DNA from: Symsagittifera roscoffensis | Lineage: Eukaryota > Xenacoelomorpha > Acoela > Convolutidae | Direction of reading: 5' to 3' | DNA: 64,000 nt | Assembly: GCF_963678635.1 (NCBI RefSeq) | Contig: NC_087065.1 | Location: forward strand, 27,175,254-27,239,253 | Part shown: positions 49,801 to 60,286 of the stretch, piece by piece | Numbering within the stretch: position 1 is the first letter of the stretch | How the letters are laid out: every line of letters starts with the position of its first letter | Program-made: the position numbers and the translations under genes | The notes under the pieces: model-generated | What the model saw: only the letters and a program-made list of their open reading frames with translations | What the model was told of the DNA's origin: nothing | Database searches by the model: none

Positions 49801-52800
49801 TTTGCCTCCATACAGTCAGTTTCCTAGAGCGGCATCTGAAAATGAAGTCGGCTGCTGGTTTTTCATAATCAGTTCAGCGCCTTCAGGAACTTGCCTGCAT
49901 ACAGTCATTTTCCAGGGAGCAGATTCTGAAAATAGAATCAATTGCTTGGTGTTCATAATCAGTTCAGCGCCATCAAGAACTTGCCCCCATACAGTTATTT
50001 TCCAGAGAGCGGCTTCTGAAAATGGAGTCAACAGCTGGCTTTTCATAATCAGTTTAGCGCCTTTAGGAACTTGCCTCCATACAGTCATTTACCAGAGAGC
50101 GGCTTCTGAAAATGGAGTCAGCAGCTGGTTTTTCATAATCAATTCAGCGCCTTCAGGAATTTGCCTCCATACACTCATTTTCCAGAGAGCGGCTCTAGAA
50201 AATGGAGTCACAAGCTGGCTTTTCATAATCAGTTTAGCACCTTCAGGAACTTGCTTCCATACAGTCATTTACCAGAGAGCGGCTTCTGAAAATGGAGTCA
50301 ACTGCTGGTTTTGCATAATCAGTTTAGCGCCAAAAAATTTTTGCCTCCATACAGCCAGTTTCCTCGAGCGGCATCTGAAAATGGAGTCACAAGCTGGCTT
50401 TTCATAATCAGTTTAGCGCCTTCAGGAACTTGCTTCCATACAGTCATTTACCAGAGAGCGGCTTCTGAAAATGGAGTCAACTGCTGGTTTTTCAAAATCA
50501 GTTCAGCGCCTTCAGGAACTTGCCTGCATACAGTCATTTTCGAGGGAGCAGATTCTGAAGATGGAATCAACTGCTTGATGTTCATAATCAGTTCAGCGCC
50601 AACAGGAACTTGCCTCCATACAGTCATTTTCCAGAGAGCGGCTTCTGAAAATGGAGTCAACAGCTGGCTTTTCATAATCAGTTTAGCGCCTTTAGGACTT
50701 TGCCTCCATACAGTCATTTACCAAGAGCGGCTTCTGAAAATGGAGTCAACAGCTGGTTTTTCATAATCAGTTTAGCGCCTTCAGGAACTTGCCTCTATAC
50801 AGTCATTTTCCAGAGAGCGGCTTCTGAAAATGGAGTCAACTGCTGGTTTTTCATAATCAGTTCAGCGCGTTCAGGAACTTGCCTCCATACAGTCATTTTC
50901 CAGAGAGCGGATTCTGAAAATGGAGTCAACTTCTGTTTTTCATTATCAGTTCAGCGCCTTCAGGAACTTGCCTCTATACAGTCATCTTCCAGAGAGCGGC
51001 TTCTGAAAATGAAGTCAAATGCTGGTTTTTCTTATCAATTCAGCGCCTTCAGGAACTTGCCTCCATACAGTCATTTTCCAGAGAGCGGCATCTGAAAATG
51101 GAGTAAACTGCTTGGTGTTCATAATCAGTTCACCGCCATCAGGATCTTGCCTCTATACAGTCATTTCCAGAGAGCGGCTAATGAAAATTGAGTCAGAAAC
51201 TGGTTTTTCATAATCAGTTCAGCGCCTTCAGGAACTTGCCTCCATACAGTCATTTACCAGAGAGCGGTTTCTGAAAAAAGAGTCAAAAGCTGGTTTTTCA
51301 TAATCAGCTCAGCGCCTTCAGGAACTTGCCTCCATACAGTCATTTTCCAGAGAGCGGATTCTGAAAATGGAGACAACTGCTGGTTTTCCCTTATCAGTTC
51401 AGCGCCTTCAGGAACTTGCCTCTATACAGTCATTTTCCAGAGAGCGGCTTCTGAAAATGGAGTCAACTGCTGGTTTTGCATAATCAGTTCAGCGCCTAAA
51501 AGATTTTGCCTCCATACAGTCAGTTTCCTAGAGCGGGATCTGAAAATGAAGTCGGCTGCTGGTTTTTCATAATCAGTTCAGCGCCTTCAGGAACTTGCCT
51601 GCATACAGTCATTTTCCAGGGAGCAGATTCTGAAGATGGAATCAACTGCTTGATGTTCATAATCAGTTCAGCGCCAACAGGAACTTGCCTCCATACAGTC
51701 ATTTTCCAGAGAGCGGCTTCTGAAAATGGAGTCAACAGCTGGCTTTTCATAATCAGTTTAGCGCCTTTAGGACTTTGCCTCCATACAGTCATTTACCAAG
51801 AGCGGCTTCTGAAAATGGAGTCAACAGCTGGTTTTTCATAATCAGTTTAGCGCCTTCAGGAACTTGCCTCTATACAGTCATTTTCCAGAGAGCGGCTTCT
51901 GAAAATGGAGTCAACTGCTGGTTTTTCATAATCAGTTCAGCGCGTTCAGGAACTTGCCTCCATACAGTCATTTTCCAGAGAGCGGATTCTGAAAATGGAG
52001 TCAACTTCTGTTTTTCATTATCAGTTCAGCGCCTTCAGGAACTTGCCTCTATACAGTCATCTTCCAGAGAGCGGCTTCTGAAAATGAAGTCAAATGCTGG
52101 TTTTTCTTATCAATTCAGCGCCTTCAGGAACTTGCCTCCATACAGTCATTTTCCAGAGAGCGGCATCTGAAAATGGAGTAAACTGCTTGGTGTTCATAAT
52201 CAGTTCACCGCCATCAGGATCTTGCCTCTATACAGTCATTTCCAGAGAGCGGCTAATGAAAATTGAGTCAGAAACTGGTTTTTCATAATCAGTTCAGCGC
52301 CTTCAGGAACTTGCCTCCATACAGTCATTTACCAGAGAGCGGTTTCTGAAAAAAGAGTCAAAAGCTGGTTTTTCATAATCAGCTCAGCGCCTTCAGGAAC
52401 TTGCCTCCATACAGTCATTTTCCAGAGAGCGGATTCTGAAAATGGAGACAACTGCTGGTTTTCCCTTATCAGTTCAGCGCCTTCAGGAACTTGCCTCTAT
52501 ACAGTCATTTTCCAGAGAGCGGCTTCTGAAAATGGAGTCAACTGCTGGTTTTGCATAATCAGTTCAGCGCCTAAAAGATTTTGCCTCCATACAGTCAGTT
52601 TCCTAGAGCGGGATCTGAAAATGAAGTCGGCTGCTGGTTTTTCATAATCAGTTCAGCGCCTTCAGGAACTTGCCTGCATACAGTCATTTTCCAGGGAGCA
52701 GATTCTGAAAATAGAATCAATTGCTTGGTGTTCATAATCAGTTCAGCGCCATCAGGAACTTGCCTCCATACAGTTATTTTCCAGAGAGCGGCTTCTGAAA

Positions 52801-53440
52801 ATGGAGTCAACAGCTGGCTTTTCATAATCAGTTTAGCGCCTTTAGGAACTTGCCTCCATACAGTCATTTACCAGAAAGCGGCTTCTGAAAATGGAGTCAA
52901 CAGCTGGTTTTTCATAATCAATTCAGCGCCTTCAGGAATTTGCCTCCATACACTCATTTTCCAGAGAGCGGCTCCTGAAAATGGAGTCACAAGCTGGCTT
53001 TTCATAATCAGTTTAGCGCCTTCAGGAACTTGTTTCCATACAGTCATTTACCAGAGAGCGGCTTCTGAAAATGGAGTCAACTGCTGGTTTTGCATAATCA
53101 GTTTAGCGCCAAAAAATTTTTGCCTCCATACAGCCAGTTTCCTAGAGCGGCATCTGAAAATGGAGTCAACTGCTGGTTTTTCAAAATCAGTTCAGCTCCT
53201 TCAGGAACTTGCCTGCATACAGTCATTTTCCAGGGAGCAGATTCTGAAGATTGAATCAACTGCTTGATGTTCATAATCAGTTCAGCGCCAACAGGAACTT
53301 GCCTCCATACAGTCATTTTCCAGAGAGCGGCTTCTGAAAATGGAGTCAACAGCTGGCTTTTCATAATCAGTTAAGCGCCTTTAGGACTTTGCCTCCATAC
53401 AGTCATTTACCAGAGAGCGGCTTCTGAAAATGGAGTCAAC
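46900..53440. repeat. nested higher-order repeats of about 2782 and 1075 bp
   Basis: Matching points at 47021/49802, 48237/51019 and 48724/51506 are 2781-2782 apart; 51019/52094 and 51506/52581 are 1075 apart; the 228-codon frame at 48724 recurs unchanged at 52581 (3857 = 2782 + 1075). This implies at least two rounds of block duplication. Confidence 0.85.
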
Positions 53441-53568
53441 AGCTGGTTTTTCATAATCAGTTTAGCGCCTTCAGGAAGTTGCCTCTATACAGTCATTTTC
53501 CAGAGAGCGGCTTCTGAAAATGGAGTCAACTGCTGGTTTTTCATAATCAGTTCAGCGCCTTCAGGAAC

Positions 53569-55470
53569 TTGCCTCCATATAGTCATTTTCCTAGAGCTGC
53601 TTCTGAAAATGGTGTCAACAGTTCGCTTTTCATAATCAGTTTAGCACCTTTAGGAACTTGCCTCCATACAGTCATTTTCCAGAGAGCGGATTCTGAAAAT
53701 GGAATCAACTGCTTGGTGTTCATAATCATTTCAGCGCAATCAGGAATTTGCCTCCAAACAGTCATTTACCAGAGAGCGGCTTCTGAAAATGGAGTCAACA
53801 GCTGGTTTTCCAAAATCAGTTCAGCGCCTTCAGGAACTTGCCTCCATACAGTCATTTTCCAGAGAGCGGCTTCTGATAATGGAGTCAACTGCTGGTTTTT
53901 CATTATCAGTTCAGCGCCTTCAGGAGCTTGCCTCTATACAGTCATTTTCTAGAGAGCGGCTTCTGAAAATGGAGTCAACTGCTGGTTTTTCATAATCAGT
54001 TCAGCGCCTTCAGGAACTTGCCTCCATATAGTCATTTTCCTAGAGCCGCTTCTGAAAATGGTGTCAACAGTTCGCTTTTCATAATCAGTTTAGCACCTTT
54101 AGGAACTTGCCTCCATACAGTCATTTTCCAGAGAGCGGATTCTGAAAATGGAATCAACTGCTTGGTGTTCATAATCAGTTCAGCGCAATCAGGAATTTGC
54201 CTCCAAACAGTCACTTACCAGAGAGCGGCTTCTGAAAATGGAGTCAACAGCTGGTTTTCCATAATCAGTTCAGCGCCTTCAGGAACTTGCCTCCATACAG
54301 TTCTTTTCCAGAGAGCGGCTTCTGAAAATGGAGTCAACAGCTGGTTTTTCATAATCAGTTCAGCGCCTTCAGGAACTTGCCTCCATACAGTCATTTTTCA
54401 GAAAGCGGCATCTGAAAATGCAGTCAACTGCTGGTTTTTCATAATCAGTTCAGCGCCTTCAGGAACTTGCCTCCATACAGTGCTTTTCCAGAGAGCGGCT
54501 TCTGAAAATGGAGTCAACAGCTGGTTTTTCATAATCAGTTCAGCGCCATCAGGAACTTCCTCTATACAGTCATTTTCGAGAGAGCGGATTCTGAAAATGG
54601 AATCAACTGCTTGGTGTTCATAATCATTTCAGCGCAATCAGGAATTTGCCTCCAAACAGTCATTTACCAGAGAGCGGCTTCTGAAAATGGAGTCAACAGC
54701 TGGTTTTCCAAAATCAGTTCAGCGCCTTCAGGAACTTGCCTCCATACAGTCATTTTCCAGAGAGCGGCTTCTGATAATGGAGTCAACTGCTGGTTTTTCA
54801 TTATCAGTTCAGCGCCTTCAGGAGCTTGCCTCTATACAGTCATTTTCTAGAGAGCGGCTTCTGAAAATGGAGTCAACTGCTGGTTTTTCATAATCAGTTC
54901 AGCGCCTTCAGGAACTTGCCTCCATATAGTCATTTTCCTAGAGCCGCTTCTGAAAATGGTGTCAACAGTTCGCTTTTCATAATCAGTTTAGCACCTTTAG
55001 GAACTTGCCTCCATACAGTCATTTTCCAGAGAGCGGATTCTGAAAATGGAATCAACTGCTTGGTGTTCATAATCAGTTCAGCGCAATCAGGAATTTGCCT
55101 CCAAACAGTCACTTACCAGAGAGCGGCTTCTGAAAATGGAGTCAACAGCTGGTTTTCCATAATCAGTTCAGCGCCTTCAGGAACTTGCCTCCATACAGTT
55201 CTTTTCCAGAGAGCGGCTTCTGAAAATGGAGTCAACAGCTGGTTTTTCATAATCAGTTCAGCGCCTTCAGGAACTTGCCTCCATACAGTCATTTTTCAGA
55301 AAGCGGCATCTGAAAATGCAGTCAACTGCTGGTTTTTCATAATCAGTTCAGCGCCTTCAGGAACTTGCCTCCATACAGTGCTTTTACAGAGAGCGGCTTC
55401 TGAAAATGGAGTCAACAGCTGGTTTTTCATAATCAGTTCAGCGCCATCAGGAACTTCCTCTATACAGTCA
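53569..55470. repeat. 898-bp tandem duplication inside the satellite
   Basis: Points at 53789/54687 and 54018/54916 are 898 bases apart with almost complete identity (ten monomers, two bases short of 10 x 90). Confidence 0.85.
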
Positions 55471-56439
55471 TTTTCGAGAGAGCGGCTTCTGAAAATAGAG
55501 TCAACTGCTGGTTTTTCATAATCAGTTCAGCGCCTTCAGGAACTTGCTTCCATACAGTCCTTTTCCAGAGAGCAGCTAATGAAAATGGAGTCAGAAACTG
55601 GTTTTTCATAATCAATTCAGCGCCTTCAGGAAATGGCCTCCATACACTCATTTTCCAGAGAGCGGCTCCTGAAAATGGAGTCAACAGCTGGTTTTCCATA
55701 ATCAGTTCAGCGCCTTCAGGAACTTGCCTCCATACGGTGCTTTTCCAGAGAGCGGATTCTGAAAATGGAGTCAACAGCTGCTTTTTCATAATCAGTTCAG
55801 CGCCTTCAGGAACTTGCCTCCATACAGTCATTTTTCAGAAAGCGGCATCTGAAAATGCAGTCAACTGCTGGTTTTTCATACTCAGTTCAGCGCCTTCAGG
55901 AATTTGCCTACATACAGTGCTTTTCCAGAGAGCGGCTTCTGAAAATGGAGTCAACAGCTGGTTTTTCATAATCAGTTCAGCGCCATCAGGAACTTCCTCT
56001 ATACAGTCATTTTCGAGAGAGCGGCTTCTGAAAATAGAGTCAACTGCTGGTTTTTCATAATCAGTTCAGCGCCTTCAGGAACTTGCTTCCATACAGTCAT
56101 TTTTCAGAGAGCAGCTAATGAAAATGGAGTCAGAAACTGGTTTTTCATAATCAATTCAGCGCCTTCAGGAATTGGCCTCCGTACAGTAATTTTCCAGAGA
56201 GCGGCTACTGAAAATGGAGTCAACTGCTGGTTTTTCATTATCAGTTCAGCGCCTTCAGGAACTTGCCTATATACAGTCATTTTCCAGAGAGCGGCTTTGG
56301 AAAACGGAGTCAACTGCTGGTTTTTCATAATCAGTTCAGCGCCTTCAGGAACTTGCCTCCATACAGTCATTTGCCAGATAGCGGCTTCTGAAAATAGAGT
56401 CAACAGCTGGTTTTTCATATCCAGTTCAGCGCCTTCAGT

Positions 56440-57100
56440 CAAAATCTCTTCGAACAGAGAACACTTTGCCCCTGGCAGCCTGAGTTATAACCGAGGTGGT
56501 TAACTCATAGAGTAATTTCGGATAGGGTACACCGTCTGCTCGTCACGCTATCTTATTTTCGGCCGGATAGATTCGTGCAACTTCTTAGTCTAATACCGAT
56601 CCTAATCTTACTCTTATACTATCTAGTCTCAGGGTGTTTAACTAGTCTCTGCTAGGCTCAATAGATCTAGGGTATACTGGTTTATTGCGGCTGCTGAAGT
56701 CTTCTTGGAGAGTCAACTAATTTCTAAGTTAAATTCAAATCTCTCTGGTGCTGAAATTACAAGTAATTCCAGCACTTACAAATAAGTGGGTTGTTAGTTA
56801 GATGGATCATGATTGGTTAATATTAAATACTTTACAGTGGTAAAATATCTAATTTATCCAATCATAAAATGTAGTTTAGATCAGGTTCCACCCATCCGGA
56901 TTTTACAGAGTTTTTTAGAATAGTCTTTCTGCAATTCAAAAGATGGATGATGGACGTTGGTATTTGGCGAACATCATATTTCGTCTGGGTTCTCTTGTTA
57001 GAGAAGTTCCAGATTCAATCGTTGTGTCTTCTCATGACAACGACTGGGTTTTCACAACAAACTCAAATCTGATTTCAGAATGGTTGGCTATGACAGGTTT
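56440..57100. other. transition from satellite to skewed element, nothing coding recognised
   Basis: Balanced base composition. It contains an imperfect inverted repeat (ATGATTGGTTAATATTA at about 56809 against TCTAATTTATCCAATCAT at about 56848) and no convincing gene. The frame at 56943-57134 has no motif. Confidence 0.4.
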
Positions 57101-58546
57101 TTTCGTTTCATGTAGAGAACTTCTTTGTGTTTGACCTTGTCTGGGAATGGCGTGGAGATTGTGCGTGGAGGGGATGCCTGGTTACTCGGATCTGTACGTA
57201 TACTTGAACATCGAGGTGGTCATTGTTCTAGTTCAATGAAGTCCTTTTCTGCGAAGTCAAGTCGTACTCTAAATCCTTTGAGTTGTGATTGTGGGCGGCA
57301 TACTGATTGTGGTTGGCCATTCTTTTTCGAGTGTAGTGGGGTCATTTTGTCTTTGGATGTTCGTCTTTGGTGTTGTATGCTGATCTATATACTGCAAGAT
57401 ATAATTTACATTTTATAAAATTTTTATTAGTTTAGTGTTTTAGTTATGATTATGGTTAGTTGTTTTCACAAAAGCTTTCTGTTTTAGTTCAGTTATTTTG
57501 AAGAGTTACTCACCCTTGAGTACCTCTTATTAAAAATAGGAGTGTGGTCACAAAGCGTGGATGTAGCGCGGTGGGTTAGGCCGGCTATAGAGCATGCTCA
57601 GGACGTCCTCTCTGGTGGGTTAGGCCAGGAGTGGGAGTATGATTTCGTGCGGTTTCTGTGAGAGGTCCTGTTATGTGATAACGTTTTATGTTGGGTTTAT
57701 TGTGGTTTTTCTTATGTTTCGTTGGTTGTGTCCTTTTTTCAAAAATCAAATTGTTTTTGGTATGGGTTTGTCTTTGGACTTTTTTGTGTTTTATTATTTC
57801 TTTCTTAGACTTTATAATAGTCTTCAAAAGAATAAATTATCCAGTTTTAAACTGGGTTAATCCGGTTTGGGTACCGTTGGTTTCCTTTTCTTAGTCATGC
57901 TGTTATTCTATGTGTTGTGGTGTTTAGTAAGCTGCATTGGTTAGTTTTGTGTAGTATATAATTCCTTTCCAACCGGGTTAAAGGAATGTTTGAAACTTGT
58001 TATCGTGTGTTAGAGTTATTGAGTGTGAAAGCTTGAAACTGAAATTCATTATTTAAACAATTCTTCGTGGGCGAGCTGTGCGAGTTTGGATAGAATTCTT
58101 GTGCGAGTGAATGAAAATATCAAAAGGTTAGTACTGCATTTGCGTTTTATTAATTTACTACATAGAATTTCAATTTTATTGTTCGTTTTGGGGAAAAATT
58201 AAGTTACAAATTTTCATCATTATTAGAATTACTGCTTTTAGGGAAATAATTTATAAATTAATTTATTACATTTGTATGAATTTTATTTAATTTAGCTGGT
58301 GCAAAAGATTATTAGAATTTGGGACAATTTGAAGAAGTTTTCAATTTTTTATTTTTCTTTTGTGTATTTTGCAGATGATCGTGAGATGAAGACTAAAAAT
58401 CTAAATAAAACATGGATAAAGAATGGTTAGTGTTTTATTTTTAAATTTATTAGTATATGTATAAATTATACTTACCTGTTAGTCGTCGGGGAAAAAACCG
58501 TGGGGGAAGATGTCGTGGGTTATGTCGGAATTTGTTAGTAACTTTG
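57101..58546 (-). other. non-coding 3' region of the skewed - strand element
   Basis: The G+T-rich bias of the + strand (A+C-rich - strand) seen over the downstream genes starts here, although no gene is recognised. It contains a direct repeat GGTGGGTTAGGCC (about 57570 and 57614) and six copies of - strand ACTAAC. I could not find LTR ends or a target duplication. Confidence 0.45.
58434..58439 (-). terminator. possible poly(A) signal AATAAA
   Basis: AATAAA on the - strand, about 110 bases past the last stop (58547-58549) of the third frame of the - strand gene set. Confidence 0.3.
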
Positions 58547-60286
58547 CTAGTATGCGAATGATGTTTTAGTTTGAAGCAGTGGCCAAAGCAATTGAAGTGC
58601 TTTAATGGTTTTTAGTTCTTCAGTGCCAACTGCAAAATCATAAGGTGTGTTTTGGATGAGGTTATATAATTTGTGGTTATATTTAGTGTTGTGGATGAAT
58701 TCTAATATGGGGATTTCTATAGGTTGAACAAATTCATGTGGAATAAGGAAGGGTCTGGATTCTTCTGCGTTGAAGGTCTTTGTGATGGGACAAAAAATAT
58801 ACATTTGGGTTATGGGATCATAATTGCGAAGAATACCGTGAAGGTTAGTATCTTTGATGCAATATGTGAAGTTAAGAAAAAATGGTGATGTGTATTTAGA
58901 GTTAATAAATTGAAAACGATGGTGTGGTTGTCTTGATGGAGTGTGTAGGTCAAAGTGATTTTGTATAAAGCGGTAATATGTTTATGTGTGGGTTTGTTTA
59001 GTGCGTAACATAATGTCATGTGAGCAGTGCAAATCTCGTTCATGTGGTGCAAGGAAATGAAAGGTTAGTGAAAATAATTGAAATCTTTCTTTAAAACTTT
59101 CGTAAGCTTGTGTGTCGGTTAGTGCTTCAGAAATGATGTGGTCGAATTTGCGATCAAATATATTGAGTGTAAAAACATATGGTGTTTTGATGAAAAATTT
59201 TTCTGTGATTTGTGGGTTAGCGAAGCGATCATCATCTAAAAATTGGTCTTGGTTAGTTCGGATGATGTTATGATCGTAATATTCTAGCGTATATTCGTTA
59301 GCTCGGGGTGCAGTGTATGTTTTTAGTGATTTTTTATATCCGATGTAAGTAAATTGTCTATGTGTTAGTGGTGTAGTGAGTCGATATAGCATATCTTGAT
59401 TTCGTTCTATATCGATGTGAGTATTAGATAAAGGTAGGCAAAGGGGGTTAGTAAAATGATAATATGCTGTCCAATGAAGTGTAGGCATTAAAACTTGTTC
59501 ATCTACAAAGCTACGTGTATCGTTAGTATCTGTAGGGGTGTTCAAAGTATATTGTGGAAATGAAGGTAAGGTGATTGCTAAAAATTCTTTCGTGTTAGTG
59601 TGATTTGGATGATTAATATATTCACGGGCTGTTCCTGGTTTTGTTGGAAATGGATGGTTTGGGAATTTTCTTTTGAAAGTGCGGTAAGCTCTATTAGTGC
59701 TAATTGATGACTCGGTGGATGTGGATGATGGTGCTAGTGATGCGGTATAAGCTGAACAGGGTGTAGGGGTAGGTGGATTTGATGATCATATGGTTGATGA
59801 AATCTGGTTTATAGTTGAGGTGTCAAGGTGGAAGGGTTGTTGTTGTAGGGTGATAAAATTATCTAGTTCCTGGGAGATTTGGGGAGTATCTGGAGAATTG
59901 GATGATCGGTCTGAATGAAATGAGGAGTAGGTTGGGGTAACTTGTGAAGCATAGGATGGTGTAGAAAGGGATGGGAGTGGGTTATTTGGTGGGATTGGTT
60001 GAAAAGGGGGTTTTGAAAAAACTGAGGGATTGGTTTGAGAATTATTGGATGGAGATGGTTCAGAGTCGGCAAATTCGTCAGGGGTTTCAATATCTGGGTT
60101 ATTGAGTTGTGAGATGGAGTATAAAACTGAGATGTGTGAATTAGTGTCTGAATTCATGCCTGATGTTATATTATTGGTTGGGAAATCGGGTGGTGGGAAA
60201 GCAAAAAGTGGAATTATTGTAATTGGAGTGTTGAGGTTGGTTGGGTGTGAATTTGAGCGGTGTAGGGATCCAAGTTGTCGGCTCAT
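58547..60286 (-). pseudogene. third frame of the envelope-bearing element, 580 codons with two in-frame stops
   Basis: ATG at 60286 overlaps the stop of the glycoprotein gene as ATGA. One reading frame runs from there to TAG 58547-58549, broken only by TGA 59786-59788 and TAA 58982-58984; I checked the intervening codons (59785-59546 and 58981-58805) and found no other stop and no frameshift. The first ~200 codons are Ser/Pro/Thr/Asn-rich, probably disordered. The part after the TGA is more globular, with many aromatic and charged residues (for example TLHWTAYYHFTNP, VFTLNIFDRKFDHIISEAL). I recognise no family. It may be a recently disabled structural protein (matrix- or nucleoprotein-like position), or the stops may be read through. 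No membrane segment is evident. Confidence 0.5.

Larger units (their letters stand above)
33933..56439. repeat. satellite DNA: ~250 copies of a ~90-bp monomer with higher-order structure
   Basis: The monomer runs GAGAGCGGCTTCTGAAAATG, then GAGTCAACAGCTGG, TTTTTCATAATCAGTTCAGC, GCCTTCAGGAACTTGCCTCC and ATACAGTCATTTTCCA. At 34201-34471 the starts are exactly 90 bases apart; 88-91-base variants occur elsewhere. Because 90 is a multiple of 3, stop-free frames up to 228 codons arise on both strands. I treat them as by-products: frames are broken often, on both strands, by one- and two-base changes. Variant monomers are arranged in larger repeated blocks, described separately. The array begins inside a partial monomer and ends abruptly at GCGCCTTCAG near 56439. 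Confidence 0.95.

Noticed and set aside
33933..56439. CRISPR-like array or a giant repeat protein gene
   Set aside because: The units are contiguous ~90-bp monomers without unique spacers, so this is not CRISPR. Stop-free frames exist on both strands, never exceed 228 codons and lack splice signals or a consistent frame, so a giant protein gene is not supported.
57570..57627. TTAGGC as telomere repeat
   Set aside because: TTAGGC occurs in only two separated GGTGGGTTAGGCC copies, not in tandem.
58127..58431. Small + strand gene with introns bounded by GTTAGT and TTTTGCAG
   Set aside because: A donor-like and an acceptor-like site exist, but the exon between has no coding signal and GTTAGT is abundant here for other reasons.
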